Origin: Paraliobacillus sp044383835
GTDB taxonomy: Bacteria > Bacillota > Bacilli > Bacillales > Amphibacillaceae
Direction: 5' to 3'
Assembly (NCBI RefSeq): GCF_044383835.1
Contig: NZ_JBISEP010000005.1
Location: 1-64,000 of the forward strand
Length of the DNA: 64,000 nt
How positions within the stretch are numbered: position 1 is the first letter of the stretch; the number at the start of each line of letters is the position of its first letter. Of the stretch, positions 1 through 8,707 are shown piece after piece. The position numbers were made by a program, and so were the translations under genes. The notes below the pieces were generated by a model. That model did not search any database and was not told where the DNA came from. It worked only from the letters and a program-made list of their open reading frames with translations.

Positions 1-82
1 ATGGTCCGCCAAATCCGAATCCAGGTCTTCGATGATAATTTTGTGGATAAGATGAATGATAAAGATTGTTATCTCTATACAT
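1..82 (-). CDS. Partial small glycine-rich protein (N-terminus only)
   Basis: On the minus strand an ATG at 82 follows a good AGGAAAGGAG ribosome binding site and opens a frame that runs off the window start. The visible 27 residues are polar and then Arg/Gly/Phe rich (ending RRPGFGFGGP). Such short Gly-rich proteins are common among spore-associated products, and the next gene upstream is a yjcZ-type sporulation peptide, but I do not recognise the family. The C-terminus is outside the window. Confidence 0.5.
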   Translation of the reverse strand, partial: MYRDNNLYHSSYPQNYHRRPGFGFGGP

Positions 83-189
83 ATTATTTCTCCTTTCCTA
101 TTTTTATATTAGTGATATAGGGTAATTTAGTTAAAAGTTTCCGTACATACTATGCGAGATAGGCAAAAGTTCTTGGGTTGATGTCCTGT

Positions 190-228
190 AAAAAATAAAA
201 AAGAAGAGATTTTTAATCATCTCTTCTT
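190..228 (-). terminator. Rho-independent terminator after the yjcZ-like gene
   Basis: Read on the minus strand, a 10-bp stem AAGAAGAGAT / ATCTCTTCTT with an 8-nt loop is followed by TTTTATTTTT. It lies 12 bp past the stop of the 30-residue YjcZ-like peptide. Confidence 0.8.
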
Positions 229-240
229 GGTTCCTTCTTT

Positions 241-333
241 TTATCCATAGAATGTAGCGCCGACGATAATGAGAAGAATAAATAGCACCACAATCAAAAC
301 AAATGAATTACCATACCCACCGCAATGACTCAT
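241..333 (-). CDS. YjcZ family sporulation peptide
   Basis: A 30-residue peptide: a short Cys/Gly-rich N-terminus (MSHCGGYGN) followed by one hydrophobic helix rich in Val, Leu and Ile and ending ATFYG. This pattern and length are typical of the YjcZ/SscA-like sporulation peptides of Bacillaceae, which are small membrane or spore-assembly proteins made in the mother cell. The start ATG follows a GGGAGG site, and a terminator follows directly, so it is monocistronic. About 40 bp upstream, CATAAGATA (375-383, minus strand) resembles the -10 of sigma-E/sigma-K promoters; that is suggestive only. Confidence 0.8.
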   Translation of the reverse strand: MSHCGGYGNSFVLIVVLFILLIIVGATFYG

Positions 334-462
334 TTTGTTTTCCTCCCGTAAATAAATTTAGTAAAGCTACAGTATATCTTATGCTTTTATTGTTGTTTTG
401 CTTGGGCGAGCATGTTCAATTTAGTTTTATTTATTAGGCAGCTTAATTAGATTTCTGATCCA

Positions 463-495
463 TGCTATAATGTAAAGAACATGTAAACGTATTCG
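463..495 (+). promoter_or_regulatory. Promoter of the gntR gene with a cre-like site
   Basis: TGCTATAAT at 463-471 is an extended -10 element; no good -35 is visible. Just downstream, 482-495 (TGTAAACGTATTCG) matches the CcpA cre consensus TGWAANCGNTNWCA at 12 of 14 positions, placed where a roadblock repressor would sit. The promoter is fairly convincing; the cre call is tentative. Confidence 0.45.
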
Positions 496-527
496 AATAA
501 AAGTATATAAATAAAGGGGGAAATAGG

Positions 528-1253
528 GTGAATTACAACTATCAAACACCACGATATCTCGTTGTTATTGAGCAAATAAAGACGAAAATTAAAGAAGGCG
601 AATTAGAGCCAGGTGAACGCTTGCCCTCAGAAACAGACTTCTCCAAAGCGTTACGCGTATCAAGGAATACATTAAGAGAAGCGTTGCGAATATTAGAAGA
701 GGAAAATATTATTATCCGCAAACACGGTGTTGGCACGTTTGTTAATAAAAAGCCAATTTTTTCAGGTGGGATTGAAGAGTTGTTTAGTATCACTGATATG
801 ATAAAGAGAGAAGAGAAGGAACCTGGAACAGAATTGCTTTTTACTGGGTTTGTTGATCCACATGTAGATGATGTCACTGAATTACAAATGAATCCAAACG
901 AAAAAGTAATGCTCGTAAAGCGAGTTCGAACTGCTAATCAAGAGCCCCTTGTTTATTGTATAGACAAGATACCTGCTGAATTACTAGAAAACGGATTTTC
1001 ATTACAAGGAGAATCTATCTTTGACTCGTTGCATCATAGTGCAGGAATTACAATCAGTTATGCAAAGGCCGATATTAAAACAATTGGTTATCATAAAGAA
1101 ATATCTCATATCTTAAAGTGCGAACCCGATATACCTTTATTAGTACTAAAGCAAGTTCATTTTGATACGAATGACAAGCCGATATTATATTCATTAAACT
1201 TCTTTAGATCAGACCAAGTTAGTTTTAATGTATTTCGAAAAAGAATACTTTAA
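528..1253 (+). CDS. GntR/HutC-type transcriptional regulator of the nucleoside operon
   Basis: A 241-residue DNA-binding regulator. Residues about 8-75 form a GntR winged helix (LPSETDFSKALRVSRNTLRE, then a HGVGTFV wing). Residues about 90-235 form a UTRA effector domain. The start is a GTG 8 nt after AAGGGGG. A terminator separates it from the nucleoside operon, whose promoter holds a 14-bp near-palindrome that is a good candidate operator. Family knowledge: GntR/UTRA proteins usually repress neighbouring catabolic genes and are released by a phosphorylated or sugar-like ligand. Inference: it represses nupC-pdp-deoB-punA-cdd-deoC, perhaps responding to a (deoxy)ribose phosphate, in place of the DeoR repressor of B. 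subtilis. Confidence 0.85.
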   Translation: MNYNYQTPRYLVVIEQIKTKIKEGELEPGERLPSETDFSKALRVSRNTLREALRILEEENIIIRKHGVGTFVNKKPIFSGGIEELFSITDMIKREEKEPGTELLFTGFVDPHVDDVTELQMNPNEKVMLVKRVRTANQEPLVYCIDKIPAELLENGFSLQGESIFDSLHHSAGITISYAKADIKTIGYHKEISHILKCEPDIPLLVLKQVHFDTNDKPILYSLNFFRSDQVSFNVFRKRIL

Positions 1254-1261
1254 ATTGAAAA

Positions 1262-1297
1262 AAACTTGATAACAGGAACATGTTATCAAGTTTTTTT
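1262..1297 (+). terminator. Terminator of gntR
   Basis: A 13-bp stem (1262-1274 with 1281-1293) closed by a GGAACA loop and running into seven T residues, 8 bp after the gntR stop. It makes gntR a separate transcription unit from nupC. Confidence 0.9.
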
Positions 1298-1306
1298 ATA
1301 AAACAT

Positions 1307-1336
1307 TTGACTTGTTGGACGTCTAACCTTTATGAT
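1307..1336 (+). promoter_or_regulatory. nupC operon promoter with embedded GntR operator
   Basis: TTGACT (1307-1312), an 18-bp spacer and TATGAT (1331-1336) make a good sigma-A promoter. The spacer contains GTTGGACGTCTAAC (1314-1327), palindromic at 12 of 14 positions. Binding there would block RNA polymerase. A related sequence lies upstream of deoB at 4013-4028, supporting its identity as the site for the adjacent GntR protein. Confidence 0.7.
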
Positions 1337-1455
1337 AAAGACATAGCACTTTGTAAGGGATTACATTAAACATTGATTTCGGTGTTTTATATGCTGACAA
1401 AAGGGATAAATCAACTAAAGATGTCCAAATTATAGATAGAAAGAGAGTGTTTAAC

Positions 1456-2652
1456 ATGAACTTGATGTGGGGTATCTTCGGCATAATTGTAGTATTATCT
1501 ATTGCGTTTCTTTTCTCTTCAAACAAGAGGTCGATTCGTGTACGAACAATTTTAGGCGGTTTATCTATTCAAATCGCTTTTGCATTTATCGTATTAAAAT
1601 GGGAAAAAGGGAAAGAAGGATTAGAATGGTTCACTTTACGTGTGCAAGATATTATTAATTATGCAAATGAAGGAATTAGCTTCTTATTTGGACCATTAGC
1701 AGATAGTGATGAATTTGGAACGATATTTGCTTTTCATGTGTTGCCAATTATTATTTTCTTTTCAGCGCTTATTTCTGTATTGTATTATTTAGGTATTATG
1801 CAGCGGTTTATTAAAATCTTAGGTGGTGGCTTATCGAAGTTATTAGGTACTAGTAAGGCAGAATCGATTTCAGCGGCATCTAATATTTTTGTTGGACAAA
1901 CGGAAGCACCATTAGTTGTACGACCATTTTTAGATAAAATGACAAAATCTGAGTTATTTGCAGTTATGACGGGTGGACTTGCCTCTGTTGCTGGTTCTGT
2001 ATTAGTTGGTTATTCGTTATTAGGCGTCCCGCTGGAATACTTATTAGCTGCTAGTTTTATGGCTGCTCCTTCAGGATTGGTCATGGCTAAAATGATGATG
2101 CCTGAGACAGAAACGTCACAAACAACAGATGAAGTTGAATTAGAAAAAGATACAGAAACGGTTAATGTAATCGATGCAGCTGCAAAAGGTGCGAGTGATG
2201 GATTGAAGTTAGCGCTTAATGTAGGAGCTATGCTTTTAGCGTTTATTGCATTAATTGCGTTGATTAATGGCATTTTAGGAGCTTTTGGTGGATTAACGTT
2301 AGAAGGAATTTTAGGATATATGTTTTCTCCAGTTGCATTTGCGATTGGTGTTCCTTGGTCTGAAGCAGTTACAGCAGGTAGCTTTATCGGTCAGAAATTA
2401 GTATTAAATGAATTTGTGGCCTATTCTTCCTTTGCTTCTGAAATGAATACACTATCTGACAAGACTAATTTAATCATAAGCTTTGCATTATGTGGTTTTG
2501 CCAATTTAAGTTCGATGGCTATTTTGTTAGGTGGTTTAGGTGGCTTAGCTCCTAGCCGTCGTAAAGATATTGCAACGCTAGGACTTCGTGCTGTAGCAGC
2601 AGGAATGCTTGCTTCGTTATTAAGCGCAGCAATAGCGGGTATGTTTTTTTAA
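1456..2652 (+). CDS. nupC: NupC-type concentrative nucleoside transporter
   Basis: A 398-residue polytopic membrane protein of the concentrative nucleoside transporter (CNT) family, importing nucleosides with a proton or sodium ion. It has the usual family length. Visible features are the N-terminal helix, the IFVGQTEAPLVVRPF segment and the FALCGFANLSSMAILLGGLGGL segment (with its conserved GFAN), both conserved in the transport core. ATG 1456 is preferred over an upstream in-frame GTG at 1447 because the AAGAGAG site sits 8-9 nt before the ATG. It is the first gene of the nucleoside salvage operon and 42 bp separate it from pdp. Confidence 0.9.
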   Translation: MNLMWGIFGIIVVLSIAFLFSSNKRSIRVRTILGGLSIQIAFAFIVLKWEKGKEGLEWFTLRVQDIINYANEGISFLFGPLADSDEFGTIFAFHVLPIIIFFSALISVLYYLGIMQRFIKILGGGLSKLLGTSKAESISAASNIFVGQTEAPLVVRPFLDKMTKSELFAVMTGGLASVAGSVLVGYSLLGVPLEYLLAASFMAAPSGLVMAKMMMPETETSQTTDEVELEKDTETVNVIDAAAKGASDGLKLALNVGAMLLAFIALIALINGILGAFGGLTLEGILGYMFSPVAFAIGVPWSEAVTAGSFIGQKLVLNEFVAYSSFASEMNTLSDKTNLIISFALCGFANLSSMAILLGGLGGLAPSRRKDIATLGLRAVAAGMLASLLSAAIAGMFF

Positions 2653-2694
2653 GTCAGAAACAAAATAATTTTTAGAAAAGAGAGGAAGATAAAC

Positions 2695-3999
2695 ATGAGA
2701 ATGGTAGATATTATTGCGAAAAAAAGAGATGGTAAAGCATTATCAAAAGCAGAGATCGATTTTGTTGTTGAGGGGTATACCAACAATGAAATACCTGATT
2801 ATCAAATGTCTGCTTTAGCAATGGCTTTGTACTTTCAAGATATGACAAAAGAAGAGCGTGTTCATTTAACCATGGCGATGGTAGAGTCAGGCGATCAAAT
2901 TGATTTATCTGATATTGAAGGAATTAAGGTAGATAAGCATAGTACAGGTGGCGTTGGAGATACGACAACATTAATATTAGCACCACTAGTAGCTGCATTA
3001 GACGTCCCGGTGGCAAAGATGTCTGGCAGAGGGCTTGGTCATACTGGTGGGACGATTGACAAATTAGAATCGATTGACGGATTCCAAGTGGAACTAGATA
3101 GTGCAACGTTTAACAAATTAGTGAATCAAAACAAAATTGCTGTCGTTGGTCAAAGTGGGAATTTAACCCCAGCAGATAAAAAGTTGTATAGTTTACGAGA
3201 CGTGACTGCAACCGTTAACTCTATCCCTTTAATTGCAAGCTCTATTATGAGTAAAAAAATTGCTTCTGGTGCAGACGCGATTGTATTGGATGTAAAAACA
3301 GGCTCAGGTGCTTTCATGAAAGATTTGGACGATGCGCAAGCTTTAGCAAAAGCAATGGTTGAAATAGGTAATGGTGCTGGGCGCAATACGATTGCTGTTA
3401 TTTCTGATATGAATCAACCGCTTGGCCTGGCGATTGGAAATGCACTAGAAGTAAAAGAAGCAATTGCTACTTTACAAGGTAATGGACCAAGTGATTTACA
3501 TGAACTATGCTTAACGCTAGGAAGTCAGATGGTTTATTTAGCAAAAAAAGCAGATTCAATTGAACATGCGCGTAAGTTGTTGGAAGATGTGATGGAATCG
3601 GGTAAAGCCATTGAAAAGTTCAAAACTTTCATTGCATCACAAGGAGGGGATGCATCTGTTGTAGATGATCCTAGCAAGTTACCAGCAGCTGCAAATCAAA
3701 TCGAAGTAAAAGCAAAAAGAGATGGATATGTAATTGAAATAGTTGCTGATGAAATAGGTGTTGCAGCAAGTATGCTAGGTGCTGGTCGAATGACAAAAGA
3801 GTCAGAAATTGATCTAGCTGTTGGTCTTGTATTAAAGAAGAAGATTGGCGATCCAGTAAAAACAGGTGAAACGATTGTTACGATTCATAGTAATCAATCC
3901 AATGTTGATGAAGTGATCGAAAAGGTTCAGCAAGCTTACACAATTGGCGATGAATCCCCTATAGCTAACGAATTAATATATGATATTATTCATCAGTAA
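2695..3999 (+). CDS. pdp: Pyrimidine-nucleoside phosphorylase
   Basis: A 434-residue cytoplasmic enzyme that cleaves uridine, deoxyuridine and thymidine with phosphate, giving the base and (deoxy)ribose 1-phosphate. The phosphate-binding loop KHSTGGVGDTTTL (about residues 81-93) and the family signature MSGRGLGHTGGTIDK (about 111-125) are intact, as is the C-terminal alpha/beta domain. Length equals that of B. subtilis Pdp. It follows nupC and its sugar phosphate product feeds DeoB in the next gene. Confidence 0.95.
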   Translation: MRMVDIIAKKRDGKALSKAEIDFVVEGYTNNEIPDYQMSALAMALYFQDMTKEERVHLTMAMVESGDQIDLSDIEGIKVDKHSTGGVGDTTTLILAPLVAALDVPVAKMSGRGLGHTGGTIDKLESIDGFQVELDSATFNKLVNQNKIAVVGQSGNLTPADKKLYSLRDVTATVNSIPLIASSIMSKKIASGADAIVLDVKTGSGAFMKDLDDAQALAKAMVEIGNGAGRNTIAVISDMNQPLGLAIGNALEVKEAIATLQGNGPSDLHELCLTLGSQMVYLAKKADSIEHARKLLEDVMESGKAIEKFKTFIASQGGDASVVDDPSKLPAAANQIEVKAKRDGYVIEIVADEIGVAASMLGAGRMTKESEIDLAVGLVLKKKIGDPVKTGETIVTIHSNQSNVDEVIEKVQQAYTIGDESPIANELIYDIIHQ

Positions 4000-4012
4000 A
4001 TACTTCTTGGAA

Positions 4013-4044
4013 GGTTGGACATCAAACCACGCTGTAGGTAAAAT
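4013..4044 (+). promoter_or_regulatory. Possible internal promoter with second GntR-like operator
   Basis: In the 223-bp gap between pdp and deoB, 4013-4028 reads GGTTGGACATCAAACC, an imperfect palindrome sharing GTTGGAC with the nupC operator. TTGGAC (4015-4020), 18 bp and TAAAAT (4039-4044) could form a promoter overlapping it. This would give deoB-punA-cdd-deoC a second regulated start. Tentative. Confidence 0.4.
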
Positions 4045-4222
4045 AGAATAAGGTAGGAGAGTGCAATTGATTTTGAGTGAATCATTATAGGTGTATTTAA
4101 ATTTTAAAAACTCCCATTGCCAGCCCCTCCAGTACTTACAGGTGTGTTTAGGATAGTAGGTGTTTATGTAGGTGAAAAGATTGGATACAAACTATACTTT
4201 ACAACAGAAAGGATGAGATCTT

Positions 4223-5404
4223 ATGCACACACCATTCAAACGAGTTTTTGTTATTGTAATGGATTCAGTTGGTATAGGCGAAGCGCCAGATGCAGCGGAA
4301 TTTAATGATGTTGGTGCAGATACATTAGGGCATATTGCTGAAACAATGAACGGTCTAAATATGCCGACAATCGGAAAATTAGGTTTGAGTAATATTCGAG
4401 AAATAAAAGGTATTGAAAAGGCAGCACAACCACTTGCCCATTTTACGAAAATGGAGGAGGCTTCCAATGGTAAAGATACAATGACAGGTCATTGGGAAAT
4501 AATGGGGTTACATATCGCCCAACCTTTTCAAACGTTTCCTGATGGTTTCCCTGATGATTTATTACAGCAAATAGAAGAGAAAACAGGTCGGAAAATTATA
4601 GGGAATAAACCTGCTTCTGGAACCGAGATTATTAAGGAATTAGGACAAGAACATATGGAAACAGGAGCACTTATCGTTTACACATCTGCCGATTCTGTAT
4701 TGCAAATTGCTGCACATGAAGATATTATTCCAATCGAGGAACAGTATGAAATTTGTGAAACAGTACGAGCTTTAACTAAAAATGATACGTATATGATCGG
4801 TCGTATTATTGCACGTCCGTTTATTGGAGAGCTAGGTGCCTTTGAACGAACATCTAACCGCCATGATTATGCATTGAAACCATTTGATAGAACAGTGATG
4901 AATGAGATGAAGGATAGTGGGTATGATGTAGTTGCTTTAGGTAAAATTTCAGATATTTATGATGGTGAAGGAGTAACTGAGTCTATTCGAACAAAAGATA
5001 ATGATGATGGTATGGAGAAATTCATCCAGTCAATGGACAAAAATTTTCACGGATTAAATTTCTTGAATTTAGTAGACTTTGATGCGAAATATGGTCACCG
5101 TAGAGATCCAGAAGGTTATGGAAAAGCTCTAGAGGTATTTGATCAGAGAATGCCAGAAGTATTAGAAAAGCTAAGAGAAGATGATTTATTGATTATTACC
5201 GCAGACCATGGAAATGACCCAGTTCATCACGGAACCGATCATACCCGTGAATATGTACCGTTACTCGTCCATCATAAAGGGATTAGCGAGGGAAAAGAGC
5301 TACCAATACGAAAAACATTTGCTGATATTGGTGCAACGATTGCAGATAACTTTGAAATTAACATGCCAGAACATGGTGCTAGTTTTTTGAAAGACATTAA
5401 GTAA
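4223..5404 (+). CDS. deoB: Phosphopentomutase
   Basis: A 393-residue Mn-dependent phosphopentomutase of the alkaline phosphatase superfamily; it converts ribose 1-phosphate and deoxyribose 1-phosphate to the 5-phosphates. The metal and catalytic motifs are present: VMDSVGIGEAPDA near the N-terminus, GKDTMTGHWEIMG with the phosphorylated Thr (about residues 87-99), and ITADHGNDPVHHGTDHTRE near the C-terminus. Length fits the family. ATG follows AAAGGATG. It links the nucleoside phosphorylases on both sides to DeoC. Confidence 0.95.
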   Translation: MHTPFKRVFVIVMDSVGIGEAPDAAEFNDVGADTLGHIAETMNGLNMPTIGKLGLSNIREIKGIEKAAQPLAHFTKMEEASNGKDTMTGHWEIMGLHIAQPFQTFPDGFPDDLLQQIEEKTGRKIIGNKPASGTEIIKELGQEHMETGALIVYTSADSVLQIAAHEDIIPIEEQYEICETVRALTKNDTYMIGRIIARPFIGELGAFERTSNRHDYALKPFDRTVMNEMKDSGYDVVALGKISDIYDGEGVTESIRTKDNDDGMEKFIQSMDKNFHGLNFLNLVDFDAKYGHRRDPEGYGKALEVFDQRMPEVLEKLREDDLLIITADHGNDPVHHGTDHTREYVPLLVHHKGISEGKELPIRKTFADIGATIADNFEINMPEHGASFLKDIK

Positions 5405-5417
5405 GGAGGAAGAACAA

Positions 5418-6236
5418 ATGAATCTACAAAACATTCAAGAAGCCGCTTCTTATATCACTAAAAAATTATCTATTACACCGAAAGTGGGCTTAATTCTTGG
5501 CTCTGGCTTAGGAATGCTTGCTGATGAAATTGAAGATCCAGTAAAGATTAAATATGAAAAAATTCCAGGTTTTCCTGTTTCGACTGTAGAAGGTCACGCG
5601 GGTCAACTTGTTAGTGGTACGCTAATGGGTGTGCCGGTCATTGCTATGCAAGGTCGTTTTCATTATTACGAAGGATATGGGCTTGATGCAGTTACTTTCC
5701 CAGTACGTGTAATGAAAGCATTAGGAGTAGAAAAGCTTGTAGTAACAAACGCAGCAGGTGGTGTAAACCCTGATTTAAATCCAGGTGACTTAATGCTGAT
5801 TACCGATCATATTAATAATACAGGACAAGATCCATTGATAGGGCCAAACGAATCGAAGCTTGGTGTGCGTTTTCCGGATATGTCTACTGCGTATGATAGA
5901 AACTTACAGAATATTGCTCGTGATGTAGCCAAAGACATGAATTTAGACTTACAAGAAGGCGTTTATGTCTGGAATACTGGACCTAGCTATGAAACCCCAG
6001 CTGAAATTCGTATGCTACAAAAAGTAGGGGGAGATGCCGTTGGTATGTCTACTGTGCCAGAAGTAATTGTCGCTCGTCATGCAGGGATGGATTGCTTAGG
6101 TGTTTCTTGTATTTCAAATATGGCAGCAGGTATTTTGGATCAGCCGTTATCACATGATGAAGTAATTGAGACGACAGAAAAAGTAAGGGATTCTTTTTTA
6201 CGTTTTGTTAAAGACGTGTTAGTTCGTATGAGCTAA
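5418..6236 (+). CDS. punA: Purine nucleoside phosphorylase
   Basis: A 272-residue trimer-type (PNP-I) phosphorylase acting on guanosine, inosine and their deoxy forms. Visible motifs: LILGSGLGMLADEI, the HAGQLVSG loop, MQGRFHYYEGY, NAAGGVNP and GMSTVPE. It starts 13 bp after deoB behind AAGGAGG, so it is translationally and transcriptionally coupled to the operon. The B. subtilis equivalent is also called pupG. Confidence 0.93.
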   Translation: MNLQNIQEAASYITKKLSITPKVGLILGSGLGMLADEIEDPVKIKYEKIPGFPVSTVEGHAGQLVSGTLMGVPVIAMQGRFHYYEGYGLDAVTFPVRVMKALGVEKLVVTNAAGGVNPDLNPGDLMLITDHINNTGQDPLIGPNESKLGVRFPDMSTAYDRNLQNIARDVAKDMNLDLQEGVYVWNTGPSYETPAEIRMLQKVGGDAVGMSTVPEVIVARHAGMDCLGVSCISNMAAGILDQPLSHDEVIETTEKVRDSFLRFVKDVLVRMS

Positions 6237-6261
6237 CATGCTAAGCTGAGGAGGAAATGCG

Positions 6262-6669
6262 ATGGCAATAGAAAAAAAGCTGGTAGAAGAGGCTAAAAAA
6301 GCAAGAGAGATGGCTTACACACCATATTCGAAGTTCAAAGTAGGTGCGTCATTACGGACTACTGATGGTGACATTTTTCATGGGTGTAATATTGAAAACG
6401 CGGCATATTCCTTAGCGAATTGTGCGGAGCGAACGGCTCTGTTTCATGCCTACGCTTCGGGTGCTCGTTCATTTGATCTGCTTGTAGTTGTTGCTGATAC
6501 CGATCGTCCGGTATCGCCTTGCGGTGCTTGTCGTCAGGTCCTAGCAGAATTGTGTGATCCTAACATGAAAGTAGTTTTAACCAATTTGCATGGTGATATT
6601 CAAGAGACGACAGTGAGTGAATTGTTACCAGGTGCTTTTGTGTCGGATGACTTATCTAATGCTAAATAA
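6262..6669 (+). CDS. cdd: Cytidine deaminase
   Basis: A 135-residue homotetrameric-type cytidine deaminase that turns cytidine and deoxycytidine into uridine forms, which Pdp then cleaves. The zinc site is complete: CNIENAAY, CAERTALF (Cys and catalytic Glu) and SPCGACRQVL (two Cys). Ribosome site AGGAGG; 25 bp after punA. Confidence 0.95.
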   Translation: MAIEKKLVEEAKKAREMAYTPYSKFKVGASLRTTDGDIFHGCNIENAAYSLANCAERTALFHAYASGARSFDLLVVVADTDRPVSPCGACRQVLAELCDPNMKVVLTNLHGDIQETTVSELLPGAFVSDDLSNAK

Positions 6670-6713
6670 AAAGAAGTGAAAGTAAAGTAAATCTAAAATC
6701 AGGAGAGATAAGA

Positions 6714-7385
6714 ATGGTAAATCAACTAGCAAACAAAATTGATCATACTGCACTTAAACCCGATACAACGAAGAATCAAATTACAACCTTGTGTCAAGAA
6801 GCGAAAGACCATGGGTTTTATTCTGTTTGTGTAAATCCAACATGGGTGAAGGAAGCTGCTAATTTGTTGGCTGGCTCAGATGTAGCTGTTTGTACGGTTA
6901 TCGGTTTTCCTTTAGGAGCATCTACTACTAATGTGAAAGCATTAGAAACGAAAGATGTAATAGATAATGGTGCAACAGAAGTTGATATGGTTATTAATAT
7001 CGGTGCATTGAAAGATGGAAACAATGAATTAGTTAAATCTGATATTCAAGCTGTAGTTGATGCTGCTAAAGGAAAGGCACTAGTAAAGGTAATCATTGAA
7101 ACATGCTTATTGACGGATGAAGAAAAAGAAACAGCATGCAAACTAGCTGTTGAAGCAGGTACAGATTACGTGAAAACATCTACTGGCTTTTCCACTGGTG
7201 GAGCAACAGTCGAAGATATTCGCTTAATGCGTCAAACAGTTGGAGAGCATATCGGTGTAAAAGCTTCTGGCGGTGTACGTGATCAAGAAACGGCAGAAGC
7301 AATGGTTCAAGCTGGAGCTTCCCGTATTGGTGCTAGTGCAAGTGTTGCGATTGTACAAGGAAAAACATCAACAAGTGATTATTAA
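6714..7385 (+). CDS. deoC: Deoxyribose-phosphate aldolase
   Basis: A 223-residue class I aldolase splitting 2-deoxyribose 5-phosphate into glyceraldehyde 3-phosphate and acetaldehyde. The Schiff-base lysine lies in DYVKTSTGFSTGG and the second lysine in VKASGGVRD; DMVINIGALKDG is also typical. It is the last gene of the operon and completes the route from nucleosides to central metabolism. B. subtilis calls the same gene dra. Confidence 0.95.
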   Translation: MVNQLANKIDHTALKPDTTKNQITTLCQEAKDHGFYSVCVNPTWVKEAANLLAGSDVAVCTVIGFPLGASTTNVKALETKDVIDNGATEVDMVINIGALKDGNNELVKSDIQAVVDAAKGKALVKVIIETCLLTDEEKETACKLAVEAGTDYVKTSTGFSTGGATVEDIRLMRQTVGEHIGVKASGGVRDQETAEAMVQAGASRIGASASVAIVQGKTSTSDY

Positions 7386-7434
7386 AAGCAATACATGTTT
7401 TTACCAAGTATGAACCGATTTTTGTTAAGAGTCA

Positions 7435-7524
7435 GATGAAATGAAGGGATTGTCTAGAGATACCGTTCTTAAAGGTTAGGTGTTCATTCTAATTTTTCGG
7501 GTAACGGTATCTTTCCATTTCATC
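7435..7524. repeat. Long imperfect inverted repeat downstream of deoC
   Basis: GATGAAATG (7435-7443) pairs with CATTTCATC (7516-7524), and inside it AGATACCGTT (7458-7467) pairs with AACGGTATCT (7503-7512). The DNA could fold into a two-segment hairpin with a 35-nt apical loop. It may end the nucleoside operon (CTATTTTTC follows), or be a remnant of a mobile palindrome. Confidence 0.5.
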
Positions 7525-7877
7525 TATTTTTCTAACATCTATTTAAATTGCGTCGTTGTACCTTAGTCAGAACAATTATATTGTCTTTCTATTCGGCTGT
7601 TTTGCAAATGAATGATAACTTGTATGCTTTTATTTTTGCTATATCTCTTGTTCTATTCATGACATCACGTTTGGTTAAATAAACATGAAAACGTGTTTTG
7701 AATTTTTTGTTTCTACAGACCAACTTTCACTATGATCAATGACAGGCCGCCTCTCTTCTTAATTCTGGCAGTACTAATTCAAGTTTATCTTTTAGCTAGT
7801 ATTTTTTGTCCTGATGACAAACCATTCTTTGTATCGTGACTTTGGTGTTAACTTTACCAATTATTCGTGCGTTATAA
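7525..7877. other. Intergenic stretch without a supported gene
   Basis: About 350 bp between the deoC-side hairpin and the pdxK terminator. All six frames are broken by stops. The stretch is less AT-rich in places and looks like decayed coding DNA on the minus strand, but I cannot assign it to a family. Nothing functional recognised. Confidence 0.4.
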
Positions 7878-7907
7878 CAAAAACGAAGCCAGATGACTTC
7901 GTTTTTA
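7878..7907 (-). terminator. Terminator of pdxK
   Basis: AAAAACGAAG / CTTCGTTTTT stem with a short loop; on the minus strand it ends in a T tract and lies 5 bp after the pdxK stop. Confidence 0.85.
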
Positions 7908-7912
7908 AAGGT

Positions 7913-8707
7913 TTATTTTTGATTGTATGCACCGTGTTTAACTGGTCCGACAAATTTGTTTAATTTCCAACCGTGTTTGATAGCCTCATGAACAAACTCT
8001 TTCGCAACTATTACTGCATCTTTCACTGTCTTACCATTTGCTAAGTTCGCAGTAATCGCAGCAGCAAACGTACAGCCAGCACCGTGAGTATAATTTGTTT
8101 CTATTTTGTCGTTCTCTAATAATGTATGTGACTTACCATCATAGAACAGATCAATTGCTTTATTATGCTTTAGAGCTTTTCCACCTTTAATTACTACATT
8201 TTTTGCGCCTAATTCGATAATTTTTTCGGCTGCGTGTTTCATGTCATCAATTGTTTTAATCGGACCTGTTTTTGCTAATTGACCAGCTTCAAATAAGTTT
8301 GGTGTAGTAATGGTCGCAAGTGGTAATAGTAATTCTCGCATTGCATCTGTGTTTTCGGGTTGCAACACTTCATTTTCACCTTTGCAAACCATCACCGGAT
8401 CAATCACTACCTTATTTAAACCGTGTGCTTTCATTTCTCTTGCGCCAAGTTCAATAATATCTACCGAGCCAAGCATACCTGTTTTCATTGCATCAATACC
8501 TACAGACAGGATGGTTTTTAATTGCCTTTCTACCGTTGTGACTGCTATAGGCGTTACTTGATGACTCCAATTTTCAGGTGCCATTGAAACAATGGAAGTA
8601 AGTGCGGTCATTCCGTATACTTGATGCTCTTGAAATGTTTTTAAGTCCGCTTGTATACCTGCTCCACCACTGGAATCAGAGCCAGCCAATGTTAGTGTTT
8701 TTTTCAA
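7913..8707 (-). CDS. pdxK: Pyridoxine/pyridoxal kinase (ThiD-like)
   Basis: A 264-residue ribokinase-fold kinase. The N-terminal LAGSDSSGGAGIQADLKTF and the C-terminal anion-hole motif NYTHGAGCTFAAAI are characteristic of the ThiD/PdxK group, and VIDPVMVCKGENEVL resembles B. subtilis PdxK closely. It probably phosphorylates pyridoxine, pyridoxal and pyridoxamine to the 5-phosphates; hydroxymethylpyrimidine kinase activity (ThiD) cannot be excluded from sequence alone. Single-gene unit with its own terminator, placed opposite to the flanking operons. Confidence 0.85.
   Translation of the reverse strand: MKKTLTLAGSDSSGGAGIQADLKTFQEHQVYGMTALTSIVSMAPENWSHQVTPIAVTTVERQLKTILSVGIDAMKTGMLGSVDIIELGAREMKAHGLNKVVIDPVMVCKGENEVLQPENTDAMRELLLPLATITTPNLFEAGQLAKTGPIKTIDDMKHAAEKIIELGAKNVVIKGGKALKHNKAIDLFYDGKSHTLLENDKIETNYTHGAGCTFAAAITANLANGKTVKDAVIVAKEFVHEAIKHGWKLNKFVGPVKHGAYNQK

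Noticed and set aside
6818..7024. Minus-strand open frame inside deoC (and similar long antisense frames in other genes)
   Set aside because: It lies entirely inside a well-supported gene in the opposite strand, with no ribosome site and no recognisable protein features.
7525..7877. Possible transposase remnant between deoC and pdxK
   Set aside because: Minus-strand reading looks vaguely protein-like, but no transposase motif could be recognised in any frame.
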